Positions 9,201 through 15,941 of a stretch of DNA of 22,677 nt are shown here, one piece after another. Location: positions 1 to 22,677 of IMG/VR virus record IMGVR_UViG_3300028844_000375. One strand, 5' to 3'. How positions within the stretch are numbered: position 1 is the stretch's first letter; each line of letters begins with the position of its first letter. The DNA is from a virus. The notes under the pieces were generated by a model. That model did no database searches. It was not told where the DNA came from and was given only the letters and a program-made list of their open reading frames with translations. Position numbers and translations under genes: made by a program.

Positions 9201-11370
9201 TCCCAATCCTATGATGGCAGACGATGCCCTGTTTGCTCCAGAAATGGAGAAAATTACAGCAAACAGTAACTATGGTAAAGCGCCTTCCTCTGGATTTGTG
9301 TTCAACGTACTAAATGTCCTGCAGACTGCGGGTGTGCAAAAGATGGAAGGTGGCAAAGGTAATAAGGTCATTAGTGATATCCTTGACCTAGCTTTGGATG
9401 CTGTACCAGAACGCTCGTTTATGCAGGGGTTTAGAACACGTAAAGGTGTCCGTGGTTTCTTGGGTGACACTACCCCTACAGGGTACACACTAGAGAATTT
9501 TGATCTAATAGACATGATGGAAACTAAGGGACGTGACCTTAACCGACAAGTCGTGCAACTTAGATCAAGCGCCAAGATACAAAAAGTAGTCAACCAGATA
9601 GTTGAGTTGACCAAAAATCCCGATACAGCAGAAATAGCTGACAGGCTTATGAAGATAGCAGAGTTTGCACAACGCCCTAACGTAAACCGTGCGTCTCAGA
9701 TCATCACTAATCTTGGGTTTAACTGGACTATGGGGCTGAACTTCTCGTCTGCAGCTCTGACCTTTTTTGATGTGGGTATGTCGGTGATGCCGTTACTATC
9801 GGGTAAGTATGGTGTGAGTAACACTACCAAGGCATTTGGAGATGCTGTTAAAGCCGTAAGCGCGGCCCCCAGTTCCAAAACTCTTATTGTGGACGATGAG
9901 AAAGGCAATAAAGTAAGAGAGCAATACGATTTAGGCTCGTTTGGTATATCGTTGGGTAACTTAGACTTTAGTGACCCGTCATCTATCCCAGAAGGATTAC
10001 GTGATTTAGAGGTATTAGTTAAGTACGCGACTAACCAAGCGCAGATGGGACAGTCTCTAACACAGGAAACTTTAGAATTAGATGTATTTACTGGAGACAC
10101 TGGTACAGACAGAGCGTCTCGCATAGGTAAAAAAATTGTTGATACTTCCCAAAAATGGGGTGGGGCTATGTTCCATCACTCGGAACGCTACGGACGTGAA
10201 GTATCACTGGTCGCCGCATACAAGTTAGAAATGGATAAGCTGAGTAATGGTGGCAAAAAAGAAGTAACCGATGCTGACAAGCAAAAAGCTGCAGAAGCTG
10301 CAGTTGAGTTTGTAGAGTTTACCCTCGGAGGTACTGCATCGGCAGGGCGTCCTGTATACGCGCAAGGACCAGTGGGTAATGTTCTGTTCCTGTTTAAGCG
10401 GTTTGCAATTAGTAAATACTACATGATGATGCGTATGCTTAACGATGCTACGGTTGTGTTGTCGAGAGATGCTTACCCCTCTGACGAAGCATATCAAGAT
10501 GCGCTAGACACCCGAAAGATAGCGCGCGCACAGGCGGCAAACTTTCTTATTACTACGGGACTTATCGCAGGTGCATCAGGCATGCCGTTGTTCGGTGAAC
10601 TTGGTATCATGTATGATATGCTCCTTAAAGACGATGATGAAGATAACTGGGATGTTATGAATAAGAAGTGGATGGCAGACCCTGTGTATGGTGGGCTTGT
10701 TGACATGACAGGTCTTGAGATTGGTGATCGTATCGCACTCAACAATATGTTGTACCGCCCACCACTAATCGACAAAGATCAAAACCCTCTATTTACACTA
10801 ATAGAGCAAATAGGTGGCCCTGCAATCGGTATAACAAGCCAGTTAAGTAGGGGCTGGCAGCTTGGCTCAGAAGGTAACGTATGGCGTGGTGTTGAAGCCG
10901 CTTCACCTGCAGCACTGCGTAACATAATGAAAACTGGGCGTTATGCTACCGAAGGGAACTTAACCCTACGTGGTGACGAGATAACAGCGACAAGTCCGTT
11001 CACACTTGCTGGACAAGCTCTAGGGTTTTCTAGTCACGCGCATATAGAGCAGCTTAATATGAACCGTAACGAGCGGCAAAAATATTCTGCTATGACGGAT
11101 CGCAAGGGTAGGATTTTGCGTAAGGCCAACATGGCCCGAAGAGAAGGGGACGTTGAGGGTCTTCGCCAAGCCTACAGAGAATCTATAGAGCATAACAACA
11201 GCTTACCGCCAGATGCGATTGACCTGTATATAACTACGGAGTCGTTTAAAAATTCTTCTAAAAACTTTGATCGTAATACAAGAGAAATGATAGGTGGGAT
11301 GCAGTACTCACCTAGTATGCGTAGAAGTGCCGGTGAATATGACGGTGGGTTGTCCTCTCCTGTAAATTAA
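3229..11370 (+). CDS. Giant polyvalent virion/ejection-type protein with FtsK-gamma-like and metallopeptidase domains, 2713 aa
   Basis: A single uninterrupted frame starts at ATG 3229, with AAGG eight bases upstream. Visible order: residues 148-175 and 279-297 are glycine-rich hydrophobic segments that could insert in a membrane; 367-380 is a Thr-Gly/Ala-Gly linker; 449-457 is a VET repeat; 477-539 reads like an FtsK gamma winged helix (SVSALQR, then SRAAKLI, then IVGPAD); about 600-640 and 1180-1450 are highly charged helices; 1526-1530 is HEMLH with E1570 or E1574 (DEFVAEAF) as a plausible third zinc ligand. The C-terminal third has PYFPLM (1911-1916), VPERSF (2059-2064), a hydrophobic patch near 2162-2195 and FKRFAISKYY (2390-2399). 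These C-terminal segments resemble those of large polyvalent phage proteins such as LPD38. I infer a protein carried in the virion and ejected into the cell, with the peptidase either maturing it or attacking host targets. No RNA polymerase or lysozyme signature was seen. Confidence 0.85.
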   Translation: MGMMQVKGEFSGRTYDVNFAGEEPTPQEIANATGKIQILERQFEESYESKYGEQVIDDGTAFGRGLDVGLTSLRGALGTTIRDIGTQSDIGFIEDFGASQEAAANRTRLSRAGTATPPKNFDAARKGGFGDTLSYLGEIAGQSAPQMLGPLAATGIGTLLGGPGVGTVAGVSAAMPYFYGSDLQRAEQQVAAGELDAVDRLKTFQAATGQSLLNVLGDKFLLRGLATPGKNVLTRVGKGTVRGAAVEVPTEIGQQALERWQAGLPIDNDEAFAEYREVGIAAGLLGGTMGGGLSVFGSAPSLDAGKGKTNISGEPPVSDTNTVTAEEGVDFEVGRPTEGATDEAADRVAGTDDAAAITGPTSVETSTGTGTGTGTGAGAGLASISGSGNRIAAKLKTADRKQKIVQQLEKRTTLPTLAEVLSSDNVSNAKELVDTTTEELLDKLVSKPVETVETVETAGTAETNKPSVIRRKITKPDDAALLEDARKSVTDRKVASVSALQRDLKISQSRAAKLISILAAETNPIVGPADKRGLRQYIPMIIEDTPDAVAVGAPIVPDTITPTTELDGGTDAKSDAEPDAEPEQGAQLPDRTENLSDDEIAIATVTEKAKANQEKIDALLDNPEADPEGELLKALQDNNRALNQRLNVIKKNAYEGGDYGRLTPYGTSVREGTPTGLPANTGFGPDGQVIGTQALRSSTPTTSGYENVEPITDEQGKNPSVLSNEAIEYLEGLDLNTLDLNATYQEDIGSDALRVEDVPFADKAAVLFAEDKPYELQGKPNYTGKIQWPAELEKHLRALPTSRGPYGSQTIGDALRILYTLKDGVGNIPARLQGSYGDTEARAAAGLPENPITAPEMEPITPTRVRDDTDLEVVDSPSQLDATGSPLVQSYDRALGAPIGDPTNTNPASKPFVASDTLPANRAAIKLSQAELDLITGSGLSKEQRLAALSGALRDAELVDALEVATANTISRLFNDRKATFGLVGKAALALENRQSTTASEAFEPDITTYEDKLNIIKLIRMTDQNIKDIKDKVERARVKAARDYFLRFRRPVDALHEMQGAHGDGNKTGATQTASKDKTTAKDAEGVETDISAPAFNINLDAESKSDEEAFYGPLTYSNAVKAMYWVKNNLGPDTKAALTARRVEHVSKTRAVVQDSHKAMKEGAAKLRAASFGQAMREASAATRLANAASKASDDLIAGLGAPNPLVAELEAIARQDEAEAAKLAMRKALRDRPKKEYTDDTLAADLLRKINDIKKGSTQSVDEAVSEIELAVAQDKTIADMTERELDDILEAQIEAELERRAALPEGMRGRLKKTKKSKFFAKDREAVAIELAERQEAEVASLKEALEVEPAGTEQDAPVTKAQFKPRKLDEKGKPLEGAQQGERAGVETILDDDAGVVSIAAQGDSDVIGDLVTPPAINEQLELLGSEISALAEPLRPSTRNMLENGDLVGALRSIAITGRSKNVSKIAERLVPYVGNTQVKLVSGGLRNPQGQVAAGVFDPATNTISLDRDIGMNSHATLHEMLHAATATNLSDMSLPEVRQLNTIYEAVKKQLPPSYAMKSLDEFVAEAFSNPDFQVMLAGIPMTDLKLANTNMTNAYTNFRTAIRRFFNRIMRRPPESVFNRTDLLLNDILAPQLSTRAAPAMYLAASNPQGSVDVTNSATNAVKPTTPEQLRAMQDYAKNSEPYTGGKSFLYGIMPVNLLGDTLKRNHQSDVGNDLNKLINEQSSELRDKTVKLDYIVNQIKDFRRAEGVEKYKTLQQLVPMSTLNRIDPSIKREMYTAYGLTIKDPKTLKTTRRNFSKPELRAKYMAEFKIKNPDHKLNVIAPLGKERLKVYDALKKDYDSIGKDGQRVYRTMRNYFKETYDEIEPALRDRINSISDDAEVRRTAFDRLSELLLKDSGLITPYFPLMRKGSYRVSYTAIDPQDQDPDAKPQVDRFVEYFPTKIAAMEAVQKVKDYNKTMLARDDIKNSGLASILDEKTGTYTPNPMMADDALFAPEMEKITANSNYGKAPSSGFVFNVLNVLQTAGVQKMEGGKGNKVISDILDLALDAVPERSFMQGFRTRKGVRGFLGDTTPTGYTLENFDLIDMMETKGRDLNRQVVQLRSSAKIQKVVNQIVELTKNPDTAEIADRLMKIAEFAQRPNVNRASQIITNLGFNWTMGLNFSSAALTFFDVGMSVMPLLSGKYGVSNTTKAFGDAVKAVSAAPSSKTLIVDDEKGNKVREQYDLGSFGISLGNLDFSDPSSIPEGLRDLEVLVKYATNQAQMGQSLTQETLELDVFTGDTGTDRASRIGKKIVDTSQKWGGAMFHHSERYGREVSLVAAYKLEMDKLSNGGKKEVTDADKQKAAEAAVEFVEFTLGGTASAGRPVYAQGPVGNVLFLFKRFAISKYYMMMRMLNDATVVLSRDAYPSDEAYQDALDTRKIARAQAANFLITTGLIAGASGMPLFGELGIMYDMLLKDDDEDNWDVMNKKWMADPVYGGLVDMTGLEIGDRIALNNMLYRPPLIDKDQNPLFTLIEQIGGPAIGITSQLSRGWQLGSEGNVWRGVEAASPAALRNIMKTGRYATEGNLTLRGDEITATSPFTLAGQALGFSSHAHIEQLNMNRNERQKYSAMTDRKGRILRKANMARREGDVEGLRQAYRESIEHNNSLPPDAIDLYITTESFKNSSKNFDRNTREMIGGMQYSPSMRRSAGEYDGGLSSPVN
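4327..4362 (+). repeat. Hexanucleotide tandem repeat coding Thr-Gly linker
   Basis: Four perfect ACAGGT units (4327-4350) are followed by ACAGGC and GCAGGC, so six hexamers in all, coding (Thr-Gly)5 then Ala-Gly in the giant protein (residues 367-378). Such an in-frame microsatellite can change length without shifting the frame and likely forms a flexible linker between the N-terminal hydrophobic region and the FtsK-gamma-like domain. Confidence 0.85.
4573..4599 (+). repeat. Three perfect 9-bp tandem repeats (Val-Glu-Thr)
   Basis: GTAGAAACT is repeated three times without a mismatch at 4573-4581, 4582-4590 and 4591-4599, coding VETVETVET (residues 449-457) in the giant protein just before the FtsK-gamma-like segment. 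It is a second in-frame length-variable linker. Confidence 0.85.
4951..4974 (+). repeat. 12-bp tandem duplication (Asp-Ala-Glu-Pro)
   Basis: GACGCAGAACCT occurs twice in tandem (4951-4962 and 4963-4974) coding DAEP DAEP in the giant protein, just after the FtsK-gamma-like segment. Together with the two repeats upstream it places that domain between acidic or low-complexity linkers. Confidence 0.8.
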
Positions 11371-11374
11371 AAAA

Positions 11375-11396
11375 GCCCCTGCAATTAAGCAGGGGC
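11375..11396 (-). terminator. Intrinsic terminator of the leftward replication operon
   Basis: A perfect 8-bp GC-rich stem (GCCCCTGC at 11375-11382 and GCAGGGGC at 11389-11396) closes a 6-nt AATTAA loop. Read on the minus strand the hairpin is followed directly by TTTTTTAATT, a good U-tract, so it terminates the leftward replication transcript. Read rightward it is followed by AGTTCAAGG with no U-tract, so it would be a weak terminator for the giant gene, whose stop codon (11368-11370) lies inside the A-run. One element therefore sits at the junction of two convergent units. Confidence 0.85.
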
Positions 11397-11450
11397 AGTT
11401 CAAGGGAGAACAGGCAACACGCAGTGGAAATGGATATTGCCTAACTGCCC
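11393..11450 (-). promoter_or_regulatory. Structured RNA segment that competes with the terminator
   Basis: GGGCAGTT (11393-11400) pairs with AACTGCCC (11443-11450), and AGGCAA (11412-11417) pairs with TTGCCT (11437-11442), giving 14 base pairs interrupted by an 11-nt bulge on one side only. In the leftward RNA this structure is made first, and its 3' arm shares four bases (11393-11396) with the first arm of the terminator. The two folds therefore exclude each other, which is the geometry of an antiterminator. Whether it acts that way is inference; it could also just protect the 3' end. It starts four bases after the stop codon of the last leftward gene. Confidence 0.45.
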
Positions 11451-11454
11451 TATA

Positions 11455-11682
11455 TCATGCGGTACGCCATATACGTAACCCCAATATTTTGTTTTCTACA
11501 CGAACTTCGTGTTTAACTTCCCATTGTCGTAGCGATGCAACGGTAGACACCTGATCTTTAGTCTTCTCAGTGTCCACACAGGGTATAAACACAGACCCGC
11601 TAACCGTAAGTTTATCCCAGTTTACAATTACTCTAATCCCGTCAGGATTAAGGTCTTCAATCTTCATCACCTTCTGATCCAT
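11455..11682 (-). CDS. Small protein of unknown function, last gene of the leftward operon
   Basis: The frame codes a soluble alpha/beta protein of about 75 residues, with NWDKLTVSGSVFIPCVDTEK in its middle and GLRIWRT at the C-terminus. It has no signal peptide or membrane segment. The start is uncertain. The frame stays open back to a TTG at 11697, but ATG 11682 has a GGAG six bases upstream; ATG 11667 (MKIEDLNPD) has AGAAGG only two bases upstream. Any of these starts overlaps the acidic 3' end of the primase-helicase gene (stop at 11657), so translation is probably coupled. The strand order (basic and hydrophobic positions alternating, then RVENKILGLRIWRT) recalls small phage proteins encoded beside replication genes, but I do not recognise a function. 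Confidence 0.7.
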   Translation of the reverse strand: MDQKVMKIEDLNPDGIRVIVNWDKLTVSGSVFIPCVDTEKTKDQVSTVASLRQWEVKHEVRVENKILGLRIWRTA

Positions 11683-14467
11683 CAGGAACTCCATCAATAG
11701 AAAAATCTACACATATAACTCTAGCAACGGGTAGGTTCATATGTGTGCCCTTACTCAGGCGTATACTCACTTTCTTAGCTTTCATCTTCTCGGTTAAATC
11801 TCTAACCAACTGTTCATAGTTTATCTGTTGGTCTATGCACCAAGTCTTCAGCGGCTTCGGTAATAGGTAGACTTTTTTAACATCAGTCTCGTACCTAGCG
11901 ACAAACTTACCTCGGGGTGTGACCTCGGGCAGTGCCAACATATCTAAGGGGTTACTGTCTATATCACCACGACCATCATCTGTACTTTTGATCCAGAGTA
12001 TGTTGCTCCAATGTTCGGATATATAATTGTTCAACGTCTCAGTTACAGAGGAACCCATATCGGCAACGTAGGCTCTACGCTCCCGCAACCTATTCACCGC
12101 AAACGTAAATACAGGCTTTACCTCAAAAGGTAGTACCCCTGCCTTCCTGCCTATCATAAGCGCAGATATAATAGCCGTAACAGCGGCAGACCAAAATCGG
12201 TTCTCAGGACCAAGTTCAGCCTTTTCATCTACACGCGATTGCACATGCTTTATAGTACGTTCACACTCCACACGATTGTTTATGACCCACTGCACAAACC
12301 GTACTCCTGCATGACCGTAGTTGCCTTTTAAAGCGGGCCACAGTTTATCAGTCTCCGCTTTACTAGCAGAACCAAAGAACTTCGCTTCAGTCCTAAACTC
12401 TAGTATGCGTTGAGCCTCCGCTTTGGGAAAACCTTTAACCCTACTAATCATTTCTATAAAGCTAGTGTTACCTGTACTGATAGCCAGTAGGCTCCACGGT
12501 TTGCCCCTGTGTCGCTCGGTGTTACCGCCTTGAGACATGCGATTACGCTGCTTACCACCTGTTAATTGGTACGCTAGATCAGACAGCTTACCCCCTTTGG
12601 TATTAGTAAGTTCGTCCATCATAAGTGGTAGGTTGTGATATATTTCCCCACGGTGCATCTTAGAATTATATGTGTCTTGCTCTTCAAGCAAAAGTTCTTC
12701 GGGGTTGCCCCATGCCGATAACCCTGCCATCAACATAGTAGTTTTACCAACACCTGTGTCTCCGTACATATGTAACCCAGCAGAGCCGATCCCTGTTAGT
12801 GGCATAAGTATCGAAGCGTAGGACGCAGCGATTGTGAATTGGTGTAACTCAAACCCATCCCGATTGTAGAAGTCTATTGCATCAAGGTAGCCTTGCTCAG
12901 TACCCTTGGGGGTAAAGTAATCTATCATACTTGCAGTCTGTGTAGATGGTGGGTTGTAGTCTTCATCATTACCGTAGATAACACGATCCCCTAAGATGAA
13001 CGCGGTCATGCTATCATCAACCCACCCAAACTGTTTATGGGCTTCATCCTCTGCTTGAGTAAATTGTAGTTCCTCAATCCATGCCATTATATACACCTGT
13101 ATCTTGTCTAGTTTTGCGCCAAACGCAGCCACACCCTGCGTAGACATAGCTTTCCTAAATTCATCCCGCGATGTGATGCTAGACATTGGCATCGTCCATT
13201 CACGCACACCGTCTCGGGGCATGTGCAGCCTAAACACAAGTGCTTGGCCTATCTCTGTGTCCCATATACGGCGCATGATATAGATATCGTTGTGGTAGAT
13301 GCACTCTTCTTCTATCTCACCGTCACTGTTACTGGTGCGTTTATACACGCCGCCTTTAGCGCCGCGAAAGTAAGGCTTCGGGTATGTCGGTATATTGTAG
13401 ATTTTAGGCGCACTGGCGGGACGCTTTGCGCTAGGTGCAACAACTTCGTTGTCAGCCTCGTCCGCTTCTTTAAATTGTTTGCCTAAGACTATGGGGGATT
13501 TTATCTTACCCCATAAAGCACACTCCATACACACATCAGGTCTAAGACCGTTAAATGTACGACAAGTGTACGGCCCCTTAACCAAAGACATTTTCTGATG
13601 GGTTTCACCAGAGTTATAGTCAGGGTGGCCCCTAGACATTACCTGTGCAGCCCTGTCTCCGTCTTCGCAGAATTTAGCAATAGACAGTCCCGCTCTCCAT
13701 AACGGTTCGGTCACATTGGCCTGATCTGTCAGTATATGCGCGAGTTGAGCGCATCCCTTACCTATTTGTATCTTCTTTACAATACGACCAAAGCTATTCT
13801 CAGCATTGACCGCTATAAATCCCGACACAACATTACCGCCAACAGAGGCTGTGTTTACAGGGGTAACGCCTCCCAGTAAACTTACGAAGTCAGCCAGCTC
13901 GATACTTGGTTCCGCACTTATCAAAGCCACTGGGGATGGCGGTGTGTCCTTAAAGTTACGTGTGTCAGGCATGCGTAGAATACGCGCTGCGTCAGCCGTA
14001 ACTGCAGGATCGGCCTTGAGACCGTTCTCCTCACAAAACTCTTTAAACCGTTCTGCCACAGGAACCCAATCATCCACAGGTACTGGTGCAGACAAAACCC
14101 AGTAAGCGTGGATTCCGCGCCCCGAGTTGACCTTAGTAGGTTCGGGCATGCTAGTCTTAGTGCAAAACGCCTGTAACGCCGATAGCGCATCCTGCTGAGA
14201 CGGGTATTCTTTGCTAGGGCCACAATCCAAGTCTACGAAAAAGGATTGTAGATGTAGTGCGTTATCGGCCCTACGATTAGTGTTGTTTACGAATGTGCTT
14301 AACGCAAAATAAACATCGTGGTCTTTAGCATCAAAGGCATCTACCGCTGCATGCAGTTCATCAATAGTGTCATAGAAGTTCTGCGTTCTACGTTCACCGT
14401 TGGTTGCAAATAAACAATAATGCCCTTCACTGCTTAAAACACTTTTTAGAAATTCTAGTCGTTCCAC
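11657..14467 (-). CDS. Primase-helicase: AEP-like primase domain, zinc site and DUF927-type P-loop helicase, 936 aa
   Basis: The start is GTG 14467 with GGAGGA six bases upstream. The N-terminal third carries signs of an archaeo-eukaryotic-primase-like domain: FFVDLD (D79, D81), SGRGIHAYW (S115, H120) and D159 in ADAARILRMP, matching the DxD, sxH and hD motifs. C302, C313 and C316 form a probable zinc-binding segment after it. The C-terminal half is a DUF927-type superfamily 3-like helicase: Walker A GDTGVGKTT (K575), Walker B LMMDE (D618, E619) and a sensor-like STGNTS further on. The C-terminus is acidic (SEGDED). The expected role is unwinding and priming at the fork, possibly with DNA-polymerising ability as in PrimPol-type phage enzymes. 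The next gene upstream is the ssDNA-binding candidate, and the 60-bp gap between them holds a strong hairpin. The domain call is by motif only; the primase assignment is less sure than the helicase one. Confidence 0.85.
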   Translation of the reverse strand: MERLEFLKSVLSSEGHYCLFATNGERRTQNFYDTIDELHAAVDAFDAKDHDVYFALSTFVNNTNRRADNALHLQSFFVDLDCGPSKEYPSQQDALSALQAFCTKTSMPEPTKVNSGRGIHAYWVLSAPVPVDDWVPVAERFKEFCEENGLKADPAVTADAARILRMPDTRNFKDTPPSPVALISAEPSIELADFVSLLGGVTPVNTASVGGNVVSGFIAVNAENSFGRIVKKIQIGKGCAQLAHILTDQANVTEPLWRAGLSIAKFCEDGDRAAQVMSRGHPDYNSGETHQKMSLVKGPYTCRTFNGLRPDVCMECALWGKIKSPIVLGKQFKEADEADNEVVAPSAKRPASAPKIYNIPTYPKPYFRGAKGGVYKRTSNSDGEIEEECIYHNDIYIMRRIWDTEIGQALVFRLHMPRDGVREWTMPMSSITSRDEFRKAMSTQGVAAFGAKLDKIQVYIMAWIEELQFTQAEDEAHKQFGWVDDSMTAFILGDRVIYGNDEDYNPPSTQTASMIDYFTPKGTEQGYLDAIDFYNRDGFELHQFTIAASYASILMPLTGIGSAGLHMYGDTGVGKTTMLMAGLSAWGNPEELLLEEQDTYNSKMHRGEIYHNLPLMMDELTNTKGGKLSDLAYQLTGGKQRNRMSQGGNTERHRGKPWSLLAISTGNTSFIEMISRVKGFPKAEAQRILEFRTEAKFFGSASKAETDKLWPALKGNYGHAGVRFVQWVINNRVECERTIKHVQSRVDEKAELGPENRFWSAAVTAIISALMIGRKAGVLPFEVKPVFTFAVNRLRERRAYVADMGSSVTETLNNYISEHWSNILWIKSTDDGRGDIDSNPLDMLALPEVTPRGKFVARYETDVKKVYLLPKPLKTWCIDQQINYEQLVRDLTEKMKAKKVSIRLSKGTHMNLPVARVICVDFSIDGVPDGSEGDED

Positions 14468-14487
14468 TGCTAGTCCTCCGAGTATTA

Positions 14488-14519
14488 ACGGTGCGGCACC
14501 CTATACGATACCGCACCGT
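14488..14519 (-). promoter_or_regulatory. Strong hairpin in the leader of the primase-helicase gene
   Basis: ACGGTGCGG (14488-14496) and CCGCACCGT (14511-14519) form a perfect 9-bp stem with a 14-nt loop, in the only sizeable gap between the ssDNA-binding candidate and the primase-helicase. In the leftward RNA it ends nine bases before the GGAGGA Shine-Dalgarno. No U-tract follows, so it is not a simple terminator. Loop bases ACCCTA (14498-14503) can instead pair with TAGGGT (14521-14526), which would break the main stem. A translational control, transcript-processing or attenuation role is possible. Confidence 0.5.
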
Positions 14520-14527
14520 GTAGGGTA

Positions 14528-15253
14528 TTAGTCTAACTCACCCCACTCACTTACAAGACTGTCCAGCTTGGCTTCTTCGACAACAGGGGGCTTCTTATTG
14601 GCCCGTACCTTGGGTGTCTCGTCTTGAAAACCATCATCAACAACTGCAGGGGCAGCGGGTGTTTCATCAACCTCAAACCCCGAAATTATGGTAGAGGCTT
14701 CTTCAACACTGAACCCTTCTTCTGAACCAAACGGGGAATATTCGTCACGCTCTGCCAATTCTAGTACCTGCACAGCACGTAAACGCAAAGACACACCGTG
14801 ATCCCGCATACTATACGGGACGCAGGAAATCTGCACGTTGACCGTACTGCCCGTAGTCAACTCAAAGTCCTTGGGTAACGAGTTGTTTTTGGAGTCAACC
14901 TGCATAGGCGGCTTGGTCTCGTCAGCACCGTAAGCACCTTTAAGTACGGCTTTGGCGATGTAGTTGCCGTCCTCGTCCTTTTTAAAAACTTCGGTTGCCT
15001 TACCCAACTTTTTGGGCCAACTCTTTTCAGATGCTGCCCGTGCATTGTAGGCTGTAGCCATAACAGTATACAGGTCTTTTGCCTGTGCAGCATCCATCAC
15101 AAACTGCAACTCGTACTTTGCGCCATCTGCAGTAGGGTCACAGGGTACAGACTTACCCCGTTCCCCTGCGGTAGGGTCATACCGATATGTCCTGTTTAGA
15201 CGGGGGTATCTCGCAACAACTTTGCGGATAATGTGGCTTTCAACTTTTGCCAT
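14528..15253 (-). CDS. DUF2815/gp2.5-like ssDNA-binding protein candidate, 241 aa
   Basis: The start is ATG 15253, with GGAG nine bases upstream, overlapping the preceding gene by 14 bases. The body (residues 1-165) has the alternating pattern of DUF2815-type OB-fold proteins: ARYPRLNRTYRYD, a central KDEDGNY(I)AKAVLKG stretch, then GSTVNVQISCVPYSM and GVSLRLRAVQVLEL, where the last strand ends. Residues 173-181 are SPFGSEEGF, almost identical to a motif in the adjacent protein. The last 60 residues are acidic and proline/alanine-rich, ending SEWGELD, the kind of acidic tail by which single-strand-binding proteins recruit polymerase or helicase. Location between replication genes fits a coat protein for single strands. 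The family call is inference from pattern; an ERF/RecT-type annealing protein is less likely because no such motif is seen. Confidence 0.7.
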   Translation of the reverse strand: MAKVESHIIRKVVARYPRLNRTYRYDPTAGERGKSVPCDPTADGAKYELQFVMDAAQAKDLYTVMATAYNARAASEKSWPKKLGKATEVFKKDEDGNYIAKAVLKGAYGADETKPPMQVDSKNNSLPKDFELTTGSTVNVQISCVPYSMRDHGVSLRLRAVQVLELAERDEYSPFGSEEGFSVEEASTIISGFEVDETPAAPAVVDDGFQDETPKVRANKKPPVVEEAKLDSLVSEWGELD

Positions 15254-15941
15254 TTGGTAGTTCTCCTTTAGAGTTTTTATAGTCGAACCCGTCTTCTGTT
15301 GAGAACGGGGAAGTATTTACAGCCACGAAACGGGCTATAGCTTGCAATGTCGCGGGGTCGTTCTTTAACTCTGCAACACTGTGTAGTTCACTAGGCACCA
15401 AGGACCGTAAAGGCTTGAAGCATAGGCGGGGATATACGTAGGAATTATCTGGGTATACGGTAGTCACCACAGATGAAGTCTTTGTTCCCCTACCACCCAG
15501 AAACTTAGCGTATTCCTGTAGCGGCTTATTATTATTCTTACCCTTACCGAAGATAGCCGTGGCGGGTAACTGTAGTTGATACACCGTATCGAACTCTCCA
15601 TCAAGCACTACTGCTACCCTCTGCACAAATCTACAAGCCCTGCTATACCCCGAACCCGAACCTTTTATGTTCTGGGTGCAGTCCATACACCTAGTGGCTT
15701 GCTTGTCTTCGCTAGGAACTAACTCGTCAGGTGCCTGTGTTGTAGAAGACCAACACGTAGGTAGCGTGGTATGTGCAGGGTCATAGTCGTTCTTGTAGTA
15801 CAAACGAGATATGTTGGCAGCATTGACTACCACTACATCTATTTCACTTGCCACCACTTCCCGTTCTCCGTCCCCTACACGCACAAACATACCGTCCTGA
15901 TAACTAAGCCGCCTAAACTCAACCATCGTTAGGAGTGTCAT
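15240..15941 (-). CDS. Conserved-looking cysteine-bearing replication-operon protein, 233 aa
   Basis: I do not know a function. The middle has a Cys set (PTCWS, RCMDC, SRACRF), four cysteines that could bind zinc or iron, followed by RVAVVLDGEFDTVYQLQLPA, a beta-rich segment, and a conserved-looking YPRLCFKPLRSL. This combination recurs, as I remember it, in phage proteins encoded just before DUF2815-like ssDNA-binding proteins. The C-terminus has SPFSTEDGF at 211-219, near-identical to residues 173-181 of the next protein. ATG 15941 has GGAG three bases upstream, which is tight; an internal ATG at 15926 (MVEFRR) has no good ribosome site. The start overlaps the previous gene by 23 bases and the end overlaps the next by 14, so the three are translationally coupled. 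A partner of the ssDNA-binding protein is a reasonable guess. Confidence 0.75.
   Translation of the reverse strand: MTLLTMVEFRRLSYQDGMFVRVGDGEREVVASEIDVVVVNAANISRLYYKNDYDPAHTTLPTCWSSTTQAPDELVPSEDKQATRCMDCTQNIKGSGSGYSRACRFVQRVAVVLDGEFDTVYQLQLPATAIFGKGKNNNKPLQEYAKFLGGRGTKTSSVVTTVYPDNSYVYPRLCFKPLRSLVPSELHSVAELKNDPATLQAIARFVAVNTSPFSTEDGFDYKNSKGELPNGKS

Noticed and set aside
3229-11370. N4-like virion RNA polymerase as identity of the giant protein
   Set aside because: Size is suggestive, but no single-subunit RNA polymerase motifs were seen in the 2713 residues; the C-terminal segments fit large polyvalent proteins better.
13223-14105. Plus-strand open frames opposite the primase-helicase
   Set aside because: They are antisense to catalytic motifs of a well-supported gene and show no coding features of their own.
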